The notes beneath the pieces are model-generated. The model was not told the origin of the DNA. It made no database searches and saw only the letters and a program-made list of their open reading frames with translations. DNA of 64,000 nt, taken from NCBI RefSeq assembly GCF_023973825.1, contig NC_090125.1, positions 2,006,928 to 2,070,927 of the forward strand, written 5' to 3'. This DNA comes from Plasmodium brasilianum (Eukaryota > Apicomplexa > Aconoidasida > Haemosporida > Plasmodiidae). The position numbers and the translations under genes are program-made. Shown piece by piece: positions 12,339 to 35,007 of this stretch; within the stretch, counting starts at the first letter, position 1; the number at the start of each line of letters is the position of its first letter.

Positions 12339-13503
12339 CGTATGAACCAATTTATATACATGTAAACTTATATACAATATAATCTACACATATATATATT
12401 TAAAGTAAATTTACATGTGCTGTTGAAGAAATTTTGAAAATTATGCATAAAACTTGTAAATATTGTAACCATATAAACAATATATTTTTTTTTGCGCAAA
12501 TATGTCTTCAAGCAATATTAAGATTTTATGCTGTATATTTTGAACAAGGAAAATTAAAAAAAAAAGAAATTATATGCATTCGTATATATATATATGTATG
12601 TATGTGTATATATACCTTTTCCCATGTTGTAAATTTGTTTACATATTTACTAAGATATTTTTACTTTCCTTCTTTTTTTTTTTCTCATTTCACCCCCTTG
12701 GGAATTTAAACCATATAAATATTTTAACTCCTATTTTGAAAGAGTTTTTTTTTCATTTCACGACCTAAACATGTGTTAATTTGTTCAACATATGAACATA
12801 TATGTGTATATATATATGTGTGTACCCTATTTCATTTTGTAATAAAAGAATTATTGTAATTGTTTTATGTGTATTATATTTTTTTACCTTTTCATTTTTA
12901 TTAAATTTGTTTTGAACAAAGGAGAAATACACAAACAGATGAATATACACACAAATAAGTAAAGACACTTAAGAATATCATTTATATGTGAATTTTTATA
13001 TTACCATAAATTTAAGGGGAACAAAAGTATAAGTACGTATACGTGCATATAGGTAAGTATACAAATATATACTTAGATATACTTATATAGATATACACAT
13101 ATATAATATATATATATATGTATGTATATGCGTACGCATGCGCGTATATAGATGCATGTAGTACTACATGCGTGAGCATATATATATATATATATATACA
13201 TATATCACTGCATGTTTATGAGCATGTGCACACAGGTACGAGTATTAGTAGATATATACATATATGTACATATACAGTCTAGTATATGTTATTAATTTTG
13301 CTTATAATTTTACAAATTGAGCTGTTACATTTTGAAAGAAGTAGATTATATATATATATATATATATATATACAAAAAAAAAAAAAAAAAAAAAGAGAAA
13401 GAGAGAGTGAGATAGAGAAAAAAACAAAAATAAAAAGGAGGGGATATAAAAAGAAACAAAAGGAAAGAAATAATTAAAATCGTTAAATGAAGTTATTGTT
13501 CAA
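8467..13503. other. 5-kb non-coding region upstream of MORC
   Basis: No convincing exon on either strand. It contains many (AT)n runs and long T tracts (8957-8977, 10188-10215, 11091-11106), a tatatattttttctta-type repeat at 11290-11375, a small GC-richer patch at 8850-8950 with a gatgatga element, and an unusual nested inverted repeat at 11884-11931. The last kilobase before the MORC start has alternating purine-pyrimidine (ATGTGC) stretches near 13040-13270 and a purine-rich leader at 13370-13480. It presumably carries the MORC promoter and long 5' leader. Confidence 0.5.
11884..11931. other. nested inverted repeat / possible structured RNA
   Basis: A perfect 18-bp palindrome (aaaactcctaggagtttt, 11893-11910) sits inside imperfect outer arms (cagttacataa at 11884-11894 and ttatgtgaactg at 11920-11931, one-base bulge). 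A transcript could fold into a stem with an inner hairpin and an asymmetric internal loop. The function is unknown. Confidence 0.5.
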
Positions 13504-23109
<9,606 letters not shown>

Positions 23110-24159
23110 TGGAGGAGGGTGGCATATTACTGAAAAGACAACAACAACAACAAAAAAAAAAAAAACAAGATAATTGGCAAGATTAACTATAAGATGAAGG
23201 AGGAATTATATATTTTATTTATAAAGAACAGAATGTTAACATATATGGAAATAAAAAGAAGTGAACGAAGCTTCATAGTGTTGACATGTGTAAAATTATT
23301 AAATATAGTAAGGAGATAGGAAACTTAGCCCCAAAGCTACATCGGTATAGTACGATTATTTATGAAAAAAGGAAACCACAAATGGAAGCTAAAAATATTA
23401 GTGCAGAAATGAAGGATAATAAAAGGACCTTCAATAAATAAAGGAGTAAAAGGAAAATAAGTGTGTAACAGGAGTTTATATGTTTTAATATTATTGAGAA
23501 AGTGAAGCAAAGAAGTATATAGGGGGAGGGGGAAGTAAAGCGGTTGTTATGTAAAGATATAAGGTTGAACATGTTGTTATGATGGAAGCTGCTATTCAAT
23601 TTCGATATAGTATTAAAAAAAAAGGGTATAATGGTTCAATGAAAAGAGGAGAAATGATTAATTTTAAAAGATTGTGTGAAGATAAAGATATAATTGATGG
23701 AAACTTCATCTTAATTCACTTTTTTTACCTTAAAACGAATAAGCTATGAAAATGCCAAAAGAGGGAAAATGGGAAATTTTACTTGTATACAGAAAAAATG
23801 GGAACTTTTTTATATATAAAAAAATGTTTAATAATTTATTTTCCTTGTGCTTATAGTTAATTATTGTATTTATAGAATCTTAGTGTAATTTTTTGAATAA
23901 TTATAATAATGGTCAGTGATTAACAGTAATGCAACTTTCTTAAAGAAATTACCATTTATACACATGCTTGAACACATACACATAATACGTACCTACATAT
24001 AAAAATGCCTATATTTTTATATTTTATTTTGTAAACTTTTGTTGTTTTCTTTAAAAAAAAAAATAATGCAGATATGCAGTTATATGATATTATTTTTAAT
24101 GTAATTTTTTTTCTTTTTTTTTATAAAGACGGAATAAAAATCCCTATATATAGTATGTA

Positions 24160-24210
<51 letters not shown>

Positions 24211-25518
24211 TTAATATATATATGCTCACATGAACATATGTATGTATAAGATTATATTGTATGTGTATTTGTTAACTTAATTTTTGCCATTTTTTATATG
24301 CCTTATTTCACTTAAAAAACTTCTCCATTTTTCTGTTTTATAACATTTTTCATCATTGTTTTGTGTTTGAAAAAATTGTATATGAGATGTATATATACAG
24401 TTATACAATCCAATCATACATATTAAAGTATGTACCTCTTTTTATTTTTTGCAATATATTGTAATATGCATAATATTTTTATTATTCCCTTATGAATTGA
24501 GCGAACATTTCACTATGTTTTTATAACTTATAATTAAAAAGAAATATAAAAAATATAAAATAAAAAAATACAGGAAAAGAAGAATAAAAAAAATAATTTA
24601 ACGAAATAAAACGAAGTAAAACAAAATAAAATAAAGTAAAACGAAATGTAACGAAGTAAAATGAAATGAAAAGAAATAAAAATACTTTTAATAATATTTT
24701 TCAGTAAGCCCAAAGAGAATCCCACGGCATGCGCTTTTATTACATGTGCCAACATGTATCAAGGAAAGCACGTCGTGATAATGAAAAGAAAAAATTTGTG
24801 CGCTGTTATATATTACAACAAATTTTATAAACAAAAAAAATAAAAAAAGACTCTGTAGCACCCTAGATATTGATCTAAAATATTACGATATATTTTTACT
24901 TATAAAATTTGCTTATATATTCGTGAGTTTGATGATCCATTTGTTTTGTTTTATTTTTATTTTTTTTCCTTGTTACATTTAATGGGAGTTTTTTTTCGAA
25001 GGAACATATAATTCATGTAGATACGAATAGGCACAAACCATTTTTAAAAGTATACACATAACACTGTGTTACTGTGTATTGCTATGTACTGTTATGTATT
25101 ACTTTGTTTTTTCTTTTTTCCGACCATATATTTTTTGTACACCCATTTTGAAAAGATTACATTTATATTTCAAAAATATAATGTTGAAAAAACCTAATTT
25201 TTGTTTAATCATTTATCCAAACATACATTATGCTTAGCATATATATTTATAAAACAAAGATGATTATATTTTTTATTATTCATAATACTCATTTTAGGAT
25301 GTGACTGTGTGTGGGTACGAAGTTTTTATAAAGTGGGAAAAAAGGAACGCTTTACGGATAACAGGAAAGTATCTATGTATGTACTTAGGTGTATAATGTA
25401 CGATATACGTTATATGAAAGGTTGGATAATTTGAAAAAAAAAAAAATTAGATAAATATATATACGCACGTTCGTATGTATTATTCATTATATATACAGAG
25501 AAAAGGTCGAGTATATCT
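23110..25518. other. convergent intergenic region (MORC 3' / CFAP 3')
   Basis: The first 600 bp after the MORC stop are purine-rich on the mRNA strand and look like 3' untranslated sequence. The rest is AT-rich, with (AT)n and T runs at 24168-24212 and an aaacgaaataaaa-type repeat at 24595-24675. No exon was recognised. Confidence 0.5.
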
Positions 25519-28500
25519 TTAACTTTCTTCATTTTTGAGTCCCTTGAGGATATGTATAAACTCGCTAATTTTTAACAGTAGAGCAGTATTTTCTTTTCGG
25601 GCATCGTTTAAAAGACAAGTTTTTTCATTTAATTCCTTATTCATGATATTTATCCGTCTATTGCTTTCAACTTCTTTATTTTTTATTTCTTCCAAAATTC
25701 CCTTTTTTTTTTTTTCTTGATATTTTTTCTCTAAGTCATTAAAATCAAATGACAAGTCATGTTTTTTTAGTTTATTTTTTAAGGCATTTTTTTTATCAGT
25801 AACCGTTTTGAACAGTTTGTTATTAACATTTTCTAATTCATTGTTTTCTTTTTTTAAACTCTTATATATAAAAAGAAATTTCTCTTTCTCTTTAGTAATA
25901 TATTCGATCTTTTTCATAATATCTTTGTACTGCTCTCTACTAAGGATAGTACAATTACTAGCTGAATTTAGACGATATTTTTTTTTATCATAAAGATAAT
26001 CAATATTTCGTAATTTTGAAAGTTGTAAAGTAATATAAAATTTTACTTCTGATATACTTTTCTTTTTATCATCTTCTATTATAGATATTTCTTCATTTAT
26101 TATTTCTACTTCTTTTTCTATACTCTTTTTTTTAATTGTTAATCTTCTTTGTTCATTCTTTTTATTATCTATACTTTTTTTAATTCTATTTATATTATTT
26201 AAAATAATTGTATTTTCTTCTTTTATTCTATCTATTTCTTCCTTATTGTATATATCAATAACTGAGTTATCCTCCCCATCTTCTTCACTCGATTTATCAC
26301 TTTCATTTGATGCTTCATCCTGTTTTTTTTTTAGACTTTTTACTAACATGTTGTAACATAAGCTGTTTTCACCTATTATTTGTTTCAATTTATCAAATAT
26401 CTTCTCTCTGTTATCCTGTAGAAAAAGAAAATCATACTAGAGTTTACTACACCTTTGCATCTGTATTGAACATGGCAATGTGCCATATAAGGCATGCCAT
26501 ATGTTATGTATCTCATGTTATGTATTAAAAATCGTAGATAGAGTTATATGCTTAGACATTTATTAATGTATAGAGAGAACCACAAGACATAAACATATAC
26601 AATACGGAAAAATGGAAATTATCAAAATGTGATATCCTCATAGAAAAGAAGCAAAATAAGCTATAGATATAAAATACAAAAGGAAAGAAAAGTGAAATAT
26701 TATTTGATAATTTTATTTTTTATTTTTTTTTATTTTTTTTATTACATTATGACTCTCCAGTTCCTGCCCTAGTAACTGCATTTCATTAACATACTTATTA
26801 ACCTGTTTTGCAATGATTTTCATTTCTTTTGTATATATTTTTTTTTGCTTTCTTAATTTTAATTCTTTTTTTCTTAATTCTGCTAATATATTATTCTTTT
26901 CATCAATTGAAATTATCTTCAATGTGATATATTTTATTATTCTAATGGCTTCAATTCTTTTAATATTTAATAAATGTATTTCTTTGTCATATCTTTTTAT
27001 TACTCTTCCTATGTAATATTCTATGTCTTCTTTATCATAACTCTTATATTTCTTTTCAAAAAATTCATGATTAAAATTAATATTAGATATCTTTGATATG
27101 TTAGTATTTTTTTCCTTCTTAAAGCACAAAATTGTAAATTTTTCTACAATATTTTCGTATTTCTTTATTTTATCCTCATCCTGCTGATAATAAACACCTT
27201 CATACAATTCCTCACTCTGATTTTCTCCTTTTCCATCCATATGATCTATTCTTTTTTCATTATTTATCGCTGCACCTTTAATTTTAACTTTTGCCCCTTC
27301 TTCATTTCTCTTCCTAACGTCATCTCCATTGTGTTGTCTTTCATGGTGTACTTCATTTTGTATACTTCCCTTTTTTAGAGTATCCCTTAGGAACAATATC
27401 TCATCTGTTAGATGCACAAGTTTCTGTAAACACAAAAAAAAAAAAAAAAAGAACAGAATATAGACAAAGCTGAAATAGAAATATAATTTTCCTCAGTTAA
27501 GTTGTTTTTACTTTATACCATCGCTATGCGAGTTTTCAATGAGTTAAAATCCTCGTTGAAAGTTTTCTTGATATAATTTATTTGATTTAATAGCTTCCTT
27601 TTGCTTTCTTCATATTCGCGGATAATATCACTGAGAGAAATAAAAAAGGGTAAGAAAAGATAAAAATGAGATAAACAAGGGCGAGAGAAAATATGTAGAA
27701 CAAGTAGGGTAAGCAACTCATGTATGGTACGCAACTCGGCCTCTTTTTTGTATATTCTTTTTCTTCGGAATAGTACGTGATGCTTGATATCCTCTGAGGA
27801 GATATATTTTCCTGATCCTGTTCATTCATTTTGTCCATCTGGGAGAGTATGTTTTCATACATTTTAATAATTTTTTTTTTAAAGCAAATTTCTTCGATTT
27901 TTTCTTCATTGTTTATTATCTTCAGCTTTTGATTTTTCTGTCTCAGTTTTTTGAATTTGTCTATATACGCATTAACTTCTGCTGTAAGTTCGAGGGCCTT
28001 CTTGCGCTCTTTTATTTGTACTATATTTTTTTTTTTTTTTTTTTTAAATTCTTTATATTTATTATTTTTTAAATATGTTTTTATACATTTGGCTTCAACG
28101 GTATTGTTATTATTATAACCTAAGGTACTTAATGGGTGTGTTGAAAACTGTAATCTTAAAAATGTGTTTGAAAGATATCTTATCCTGTCATCATACATTT
28201 TTTGGTTGTGTTCAAAGAAGTTTTTAATTTCACGTATTTTGTTTATCAGATTTTGGTACACATTATAAGAGAAATCAATGTCTACAATAAATTTTTTTTT
28301 TTTACATAACTTTCTATATTTTTTTTTTAATTTTTTTATTTTCATATGAATATTTTTTTTATATAGTAAAGCCATTTTTATATTCTCTTCTTTTTCTCTA
28401 GCTTCTTTAGTTTCCCTTAGACTATATTGAATATCCACATCCTTCACATTATTATTCAAGTTAAAAATAGTGTTTAAATTTTTCTGATCATAATTTAACA

Positions 28501-31500
28501 GGAGGTTAATTTTTTTTTTTTTTCCTCGATTTCTTCCTTTTCGTCTTTGTTATTTTTTTGTATGAAATTCCAAATATCCATAATATCATTTTTTTCCTTT
28601 TCTTTGTTTTTGTTTTCATCTTGATTTATTTCTTTCTCCTTTTGAAATAATTGTATAAGGAATGTTATATCATCGTTAACCTGTTCAAATGTGAAAGGAA
28701 TAAGGTTACATTTTTTTTTTTTTTTTTTTAGCATTTCTTCTATTATGTAATCATGAATATCTTCCATAAACATTGTAGCCAACAAGTTGTGATCCATAAA
28801 ATTATCTTCTCTATTTTGTATATCGCTAAACAGTTGTAGGTATTTCCGAACATTTAAATGATACCTTCTAGTGATATTAAATAGATGAAAAAAGGAAAAG
28901 ACAAAATTTAATTTTATATACTTGTTATATAAGCATACAAATATATACTGCTCCTTACAATGTTTATTTACGAAGATATTTCTCACTTTTTCGTAAACAG
29001 GGATTATAATACAATAGTACATAAAAAAATGTTTTGTAGAAAAAATATATATCTTATTGTTGTTACTTAAGCAGAATAATAAATGGTTATCTTCATTTAC
29101 TATCATGGTATGTATAAACTGTTTTGGCAGAATTTGGGTTCTACTAAATCTAAAAATTATTTTTGGATTCATATTAATTACATTGTTATACTTTTGATAT
29201 CCTTTTTTATTCAGGTTTAAAAAAAAAATGCAGTTATTTTTTGCACCTTCCGTGGTTAAGAAGAAGCCTTTATTTTCTTCCATTTTTTCTAAACATCGTA
29301 TGTGTATTTCGTATTCTTTTCCATTTTCATAATTTTGAACATATTTATCCATTTGGTCCATTTGACCAGCTTGGCCCTTTTTGTCCTTTTTTCTCTTTTT
29401 GTCTATTTTTCCCTTTTTGTCCATTTTATTCTTTTTCTCTTCTTCTTCCTCTTCTTTTTCTTCCTTCTTTCTTTTACCTCTTTCCATATTTATACTCAAG
29501 GAAAATGGATGTTCCCTTTTTTCTATGTCCACTTTACTCAATACAGTCTTATTAAAAAGAATTTCAATGTATTTTTGTAGGTTCCTTTTCTTTTCTTTAT
29601 TCTCAAAAACGGTATTCTTATCATCATTATTTCTTTGAATCTCTAATTCGGAATCCATATATTTTGTAAACCTAATCTTGTCTCTATAAAAACTCATTTT
29701 ATTGTATGAATATTCGGACAGATCACTTGAGGAGCTATTCATTTTAAACTCATTCTCATCACTGTCGTTTTCTTTATGGGTACTATTATTATCCTCTTTA
29801 TTAAAAGAAGAAAAATTGTATCCGTTCGTGTCTTTCTTTTTATTATCATTCCTAAAGTAATTACTACTAGTATCATAACTACATTTATTGAATTGTATTT
29901 TAATAATTTCATATTCTACATGTACGTCATATGCATTATCGTCATTTTCTTTTTTCGCCTCCTGCATGTGGTTTGATGGTATTCTCCTAGTAGTGCACCC
30001 AGGGGTACCCTTCGCTATGGCGTTCTCTATACCTCCCGCAAGGACTTCTCCTGCTTCCTCTTCAAGGCCTCCCTCCATTCCATCTATAATATCGTTCTCA
30101 GTTCCTCCAGAAATACCATCGTCCGTCAAACCTTTTATTTTGTTCGCTACACCCAAATCTTCATTTTTTTCGTCCTTCTGTCTGATATAATTTTGACTAT
30201 CCTCCTGTACTTTATCAATTCCGCACTTTTGTTTCAACCTCTGTACGTTGATTCTAAATAAGTAATTGTGCTCCCCCAGTAGGTAGAAGGAGTCCGAGAA
30301 TGCTAAATAGGCGCAATTTTTAATAGGAAATTCTGTAATTTTTAAGTACCCTATGGGTTTAAATTCATTAAAAAATTTATGTAAAAAAAAAATGTAGGGT
30401 TCTTCTTCCGATATAACACATATGTATTCACATTCTTTGCTTTTTTCTATTTTTATAATTTTATTATTACTAGTCTTTAAGCAATATATTATGTCTAAAT
30501 ACAAATTCTTTATTTTGACTACTTTTATTACGCCATTGTTAAAACCAATACAAAAAAATAAAAAATTATTATCAGTATATAAATAGCATAAACAAGTAAT
30601 ACAATTTTTAAATTTATATAAGCACACATTTCTTTCTTTTTGTTTTTCATCCTTTTCATAATCGTAGATTTTCCCGTTAGAACCAAAACTATATATACTA
30701 TTTTCAAAAGAAAAAATACTATTAATCTTGCTGTTATGATCGTTGTAAAATATACCTATATCATCATATTTATTTTTTTTAGATGTATAAATGGTGCTAT
30801 TTTTTTTATCCACAATTAAGAAAAAGCTATCGTGTGAAATTATTTTGTTAATATTTATGCTAATCCTAATTTCTTTTTCCAGTTTTATCGTAAGTTTACT
30901 GCACTGTCCAATATTCTCCAGGTTAAATTTGCACTCCCACCTAAAAAGAATCAGATGGGTAAAAGGAAGAAAAAGAGAAAAAGAAATAAAATGAAGCAAG
31001 TTATAGAATATGAAATTCTGACTAAAAGTATTAAAACGGCATAAAACAGGCACAAAAATGTGCGCATATATATGTGTGTATACATATGTATCTATGTGCA
31101 TATGTGCATATGTGCATATGTGCATATGTGCATATGTGCATATGTGTGTGTGAGTATATGTATATATGTATGTACTGTCCAACTGCAAATACGCGCTCTG
31201 CTGGGAATATTTCTATATAAAATTATACAGTTTCAGGGAGTCCCCTTCTTTTGTAGTTATATAATTATCGTAGTAATGTATGTAACTAATATCTTTATGA
31301 TCATGCTCTTCGTAATTTTCATTTTGAATTTCTTTCTTTTCAATCAATTCCTGTAGTGGAAGGAAAATATTGGAACCATATTTCCAATTATTTGTGCGGT
31401 TAAGGGAATCAATAAAAAAAAAGAGAAATAAAAAAAAAGAGAAATAAAAAAAAAGAGAAATAAAAAAAAAGAGAAATAAAAAAAAAGAGAGAGAGATATA

Positions 31501-32805
31501 GAGGTAGATATAAGGAAATAAGATATACACATATATGCTCATGTAAACATGTGCATGCATAAACATGCGGTATCTACGTGTATATTGCTTCATTTTGTTG
31601 TAACCTCCCACAAAAAAATGCATCCATTTGAAGTACCAATAAAAATATATTTTTTATATACGCAGAAGCAATTAATGTGAAACTTTTCATCTAATTCTAA
31701 GCTCTTTTCTTTTATCTTTAAACCTAGGAAAGAGAAACATATGTACGATTTGGAGTAGAGCAAGAAGGATATAAAGATACGAAGTTCTAAAAAGAATGCA
31801 ATAAATTGGTTGTTACCTGTATATGTCCTCTCTAAATTCCACAAATACAATTTTTTTTTTCTTAAAATTAAAAAAAAATCGTAGTACCTGAAGGTGGCAA
31901 AAAATTAGTTAAGTTTTTACGCCTCACCATTATTATTTCTGTTACTGTTATGGTTATCGTTACTGCTACCATTACCGTTACTGTTGTTATTGCTATTGTT
32001 ATTCCTTTTACTTTTATGTCTATGTTTACTTCTATAATTTTAATTTTTTTTTCCTTTATGGTATCTAAAATAAACACTGTGTACGAGCTTATACGCGCAC
32101 TTTATAATTTTTGAGACAGCCACATGCGTGTCTATTTCACCATTTATGCAATGTATATAGTACATTTTTGCTTTCATATTATTCCATATAAAAATATGGG
32201 CAAATACATGTGTGTACATAAATATGCATCCTGTTAGGTATTCTAACTGTATTAAGTTTTCCTTTTTTTTTTTTTTTTTTTTTTTAATTAGCTATTACTG
32301 CAAAATATTGCTATACTCCAGTTGTAGGTATATGCTGAAGATGAAATCCTTTTTCTCTGAATCGAGGACTTTTAAAATACTTTTGTTTGTTATCAGTAGA
32401 AAATAATTGTTTTCCTTTTGTACATAAACTTTTTCATAGTAATCATAGTCCTTAAGTGATATTTCTTCTGTTAGTGTTTGTTTTTCTATACAGTATATTT
32501 GTATACCTTAGAGCAAATAAAAAAAATAAATAAAATGTAGTAAATGGTGGGAAGGGAATAATATGGAGATAAGCTACTGCTGTAAGTGTAACTTAAGTTA
32601 AATCACAGACTAGCAAAAAATCATGTTAAAATGAGAGCAGTCAAGTTAATACAATAAACCCTATTGCATCTCTTAACTTTATTGTGCTCTATTCATTTCC
32701 TATGTCCTTAAAAGGATTAATTATGTACTTTACGAAAAAGTCATTTCTCTCTGATGTGTGTACATTTACACATATATATATATATATGCACGTATTTTTA
32801 TTTTG

Positions 32806-32836
<31 letters not shown>

Positions 32837-33417
32837 ATATAGTGAGAGAAAGAGAGAGAGGTATATATTTTTTATGCGGGAATATTCTATGCGTGCATAA
32901 TTCCCCCTCTTGTATTACATGAATATCCTGAGGGGCTGTACAAAACAACTACTAGGGACTCCTTAAACAAATAGGAGCATGTAATAACATAATTATGTTT
33001 TGTGAATACAGTCCTTAAGCTTTTAATTAGAGGATTGTATATATTGATAACGTTTTGAAGAAAAAAGACAATATTTGAACTTTTCAAAATAAAAATGTCG
33101 ACATTTAAATTAACTCCATAGAAATAATTTACTTTTATCAAATTATACGGTATTATATTAACACCTTCATTACGATCATCCAAAATTTTATCTTTATATC
33201 CCTCTATATCATGTGATAGCCTTTCTGTATTCTTACCATTGCTATCATTCTTATTCCTTTTATTATTATCATTGTCAATATAACTTATCTGATCACGCAC
33301 AATATTTAGGTCAATGATATTCTGGTCAAATATATCATTTCTATTAAAACTGGAAAAAATATCTCTCCGAAGTTTGCTGAATACAGCTATATGGCTAGGA
33401 AGGAAGGATTTTTGCAT
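25519..33417 (-). CDS. CFAP43/CFAP44-type axonemal WD-repeat and coiled-coil protein (frame break)
   Basis: Ten exons, read downwards: 33417-32919, 32506-32299, 32031-31921, 31887-31817, 31723-31605, 31350-31229, 30940-27777, 27630-27519, 27423-26746, 26415-25519. All junctions are GT-AG and in phase, giving about 1993 residues. The N-terminal half is WD40-like: blades end LYLWNLERTYT, CIFLWE and SLKLWECKFN, the last formed across a splice. The C-terminal half is long coiled coil with the family pattern of helices (YDKEIHLLNIKRIEAIRI..., ENTALLLKISEFIHILK). CFAP43 and CFAP44 tether inner-arm dynein in flagella; here the site would be the male gamete. Exon 3 is an Asn/Ser insert. In exon 7 the frame breaks at an A14 run (T run at 28510-28523): upstream reads ...EEIEEKKKK then stops, downstream resumes one frame over. 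Deciding between CFAP43 and CFAP44 needs a tree. Confidence 0.8.
31070..31150. repeat. gcatatgt tandem repeat in an intron
   Basis: Tandem 8-bp units inside intron 6 of the CFAP43/44-like gene. Reading through them gives a spurious Ile-Cys-Ala-Tyr open frame. Confidence 0.85.
31415..31495. repeat. 16-bp A-rich tandem repeat in an intron
   Basis: About five copies of aaaaaaaaagagaaat inside intron 5 of the CFAP43/44-like gene, followed by a GA-rich tail. The reverse strand would form a pyrimidine-rich stretch in the transcript. Confidence 0.85.
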
Positions 33418-35007
33418 AGCATATATATATATATATATTGTGTATATTATATATATTACTGCTTAATATTTATATATATAAGCATATACGTTTTCATGAA
33501 ACACTTTTTCAGGGATATATTTTCGCAGGAAAATAAGGCCTTTTAGTAGGAAACATGATCAAATTATGTTTATACATATATATATTTACTATACACTCGT
33601 ATATATCCACATATATATATATTTATGTGCACATTTCTCTTTTTTTTTTCTAGACATAGTGCCTTTGTCATTTAATACTTATGATTTTGCTTTTATATTA
33701 TGCAGGATCATCTTCATGTTCATGCTTCTCTTACTTCACATTGCACAGCATTATACACACACATATACGTATATAATATAAAAAAGTGTACATATACATG
33801 TAGGGGGATACATATGTGGGCCTTTCTTTATCTGCCACATTATCTACAGTAACAGTATTTAATAGAAGTTCCCACTAGACAGTACATATACGAACGCAAA
33901 AAAATTTTGCACTTTGCTCATTTGCACATTTATAATAGCTCATTTTATTTTTTCTCTGCACAAGCAGATGCGATGCAGATATTTGCTTCCCAGCAATGTA
34001 ATAAAATTGATAATGTTGAAATGTTCATTACTCACACAGAATGTGTGCACGGGCTCGCCTCAGAGCAAAATCGTCTTATTTATTTACATACATATTTATT
34101 TATTTACATATTTATTTATTTACATATTTATTTATATACATATTTATTTATATACATATTTATTTATATACATATTTATTTATATACATATTTATTTATA
34201 TACATATTTATTTATATACATATTTATTTACATACATATTTATTTACATACATATTTATTTACATACATATTTATTTATTTACATATTATTTATTTATTT
34301 ATTTACTTATTTACTTACTTACATATTTATTTATATATTTACATATATATTTACTCATTTATTTATTTCATTTTATTTCATTTTGCTTAATTTTTGTATT
34401 TCCCCCTTAGATAGTTAACAGAGAATGGTCCACGGCAAGCGTACACCTCGGAATAAAATAATATCATTTTTAAAGCGAATAATTTTTAAATAGGTTTTAT
34501 TAAAAAAGGAGAAGTAAATTTCATAGGATAAAATAAAGTAACAGCTATAAACATTAAACAAAAAATGAAAGGGATAAAAAAAAAAAAAAATACACATAAA
34601 ATATAAACACATATATATATATATATATATATATAGTATTTGTAAAAAAAGAAAACAGTTATAATAAATATAAATTACCGTAATCCGCGATGTTCATAAT
34701 GTGAAATACATATACAAATACATACATACATACATATGAACATTCTAAAAAAAGTACAAATAATTATCTACATAATTTTCTATTATAACACTGTCCTTCA
34801 TGTTACAACCTTTTCCTTTTAATAATTACTTTTTAACAATTTGAAGCTTACAAGTTGATAAAATATAATCATTTCTTCCTAAGCAATTCTTCTCGTTTTG
34901 CTTTACCTCATTACTATTTGGTCATTTCGCCGCTTTTCCATTTCGCCGCTTTCCCATTTCGTCGCTTTTCCATTTCGCCATCTCGTGTTTGCCCTTCTCC
35001 TAAGTAG
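33418..35007. other. intergenic, promoter of CFAP gene and 3' side of TBC/TLDc gene
   Basis: Contains a GC-richer patch at about 33960-34080 that is open in one frame but ends in simple repeats, the large TATTTA/CATA repeat, and at 34920-34990 several copies of a catttcgccgcttttc unit just past the TBC/TLDc stop. No supported gene. Confidence 0.5.
34078..34400. repeat. catatttatttatata-type tandem repeat
   Basis: About 320 bp of tatttattta/catatatttatttatata units. All three plus-strand frames stay open through it (Ile-Tyr-Leu-Phe-rich), which is a composition artefact. Confidence 0.95.

Noticed and set aside
28495..31188. Start of the large WD exon at the Thr/Tyr/His-rich leader near 31188
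   Set aside because: That leader is an intronic gcatatgt repeat; the real exon begins at 30940 after a tttttag acceptor and completes the KLWE motif of the previous exon.
31868..32077. Ile/Thr/Val-rich minus-strand frame starting MFILDTIKEKK
   Set aside because: It is the wrong frame over the Asn/Ser exon of the CFAP43/44-like gene; the NNSN frame has matching splice phases on both sides.
33907..34418. Three overlapping Tyr/Ile/Leu-rich plus-strand frames
   Set aside because: Open only because the catatttatttatata repeat lacks stop codons in all frames.
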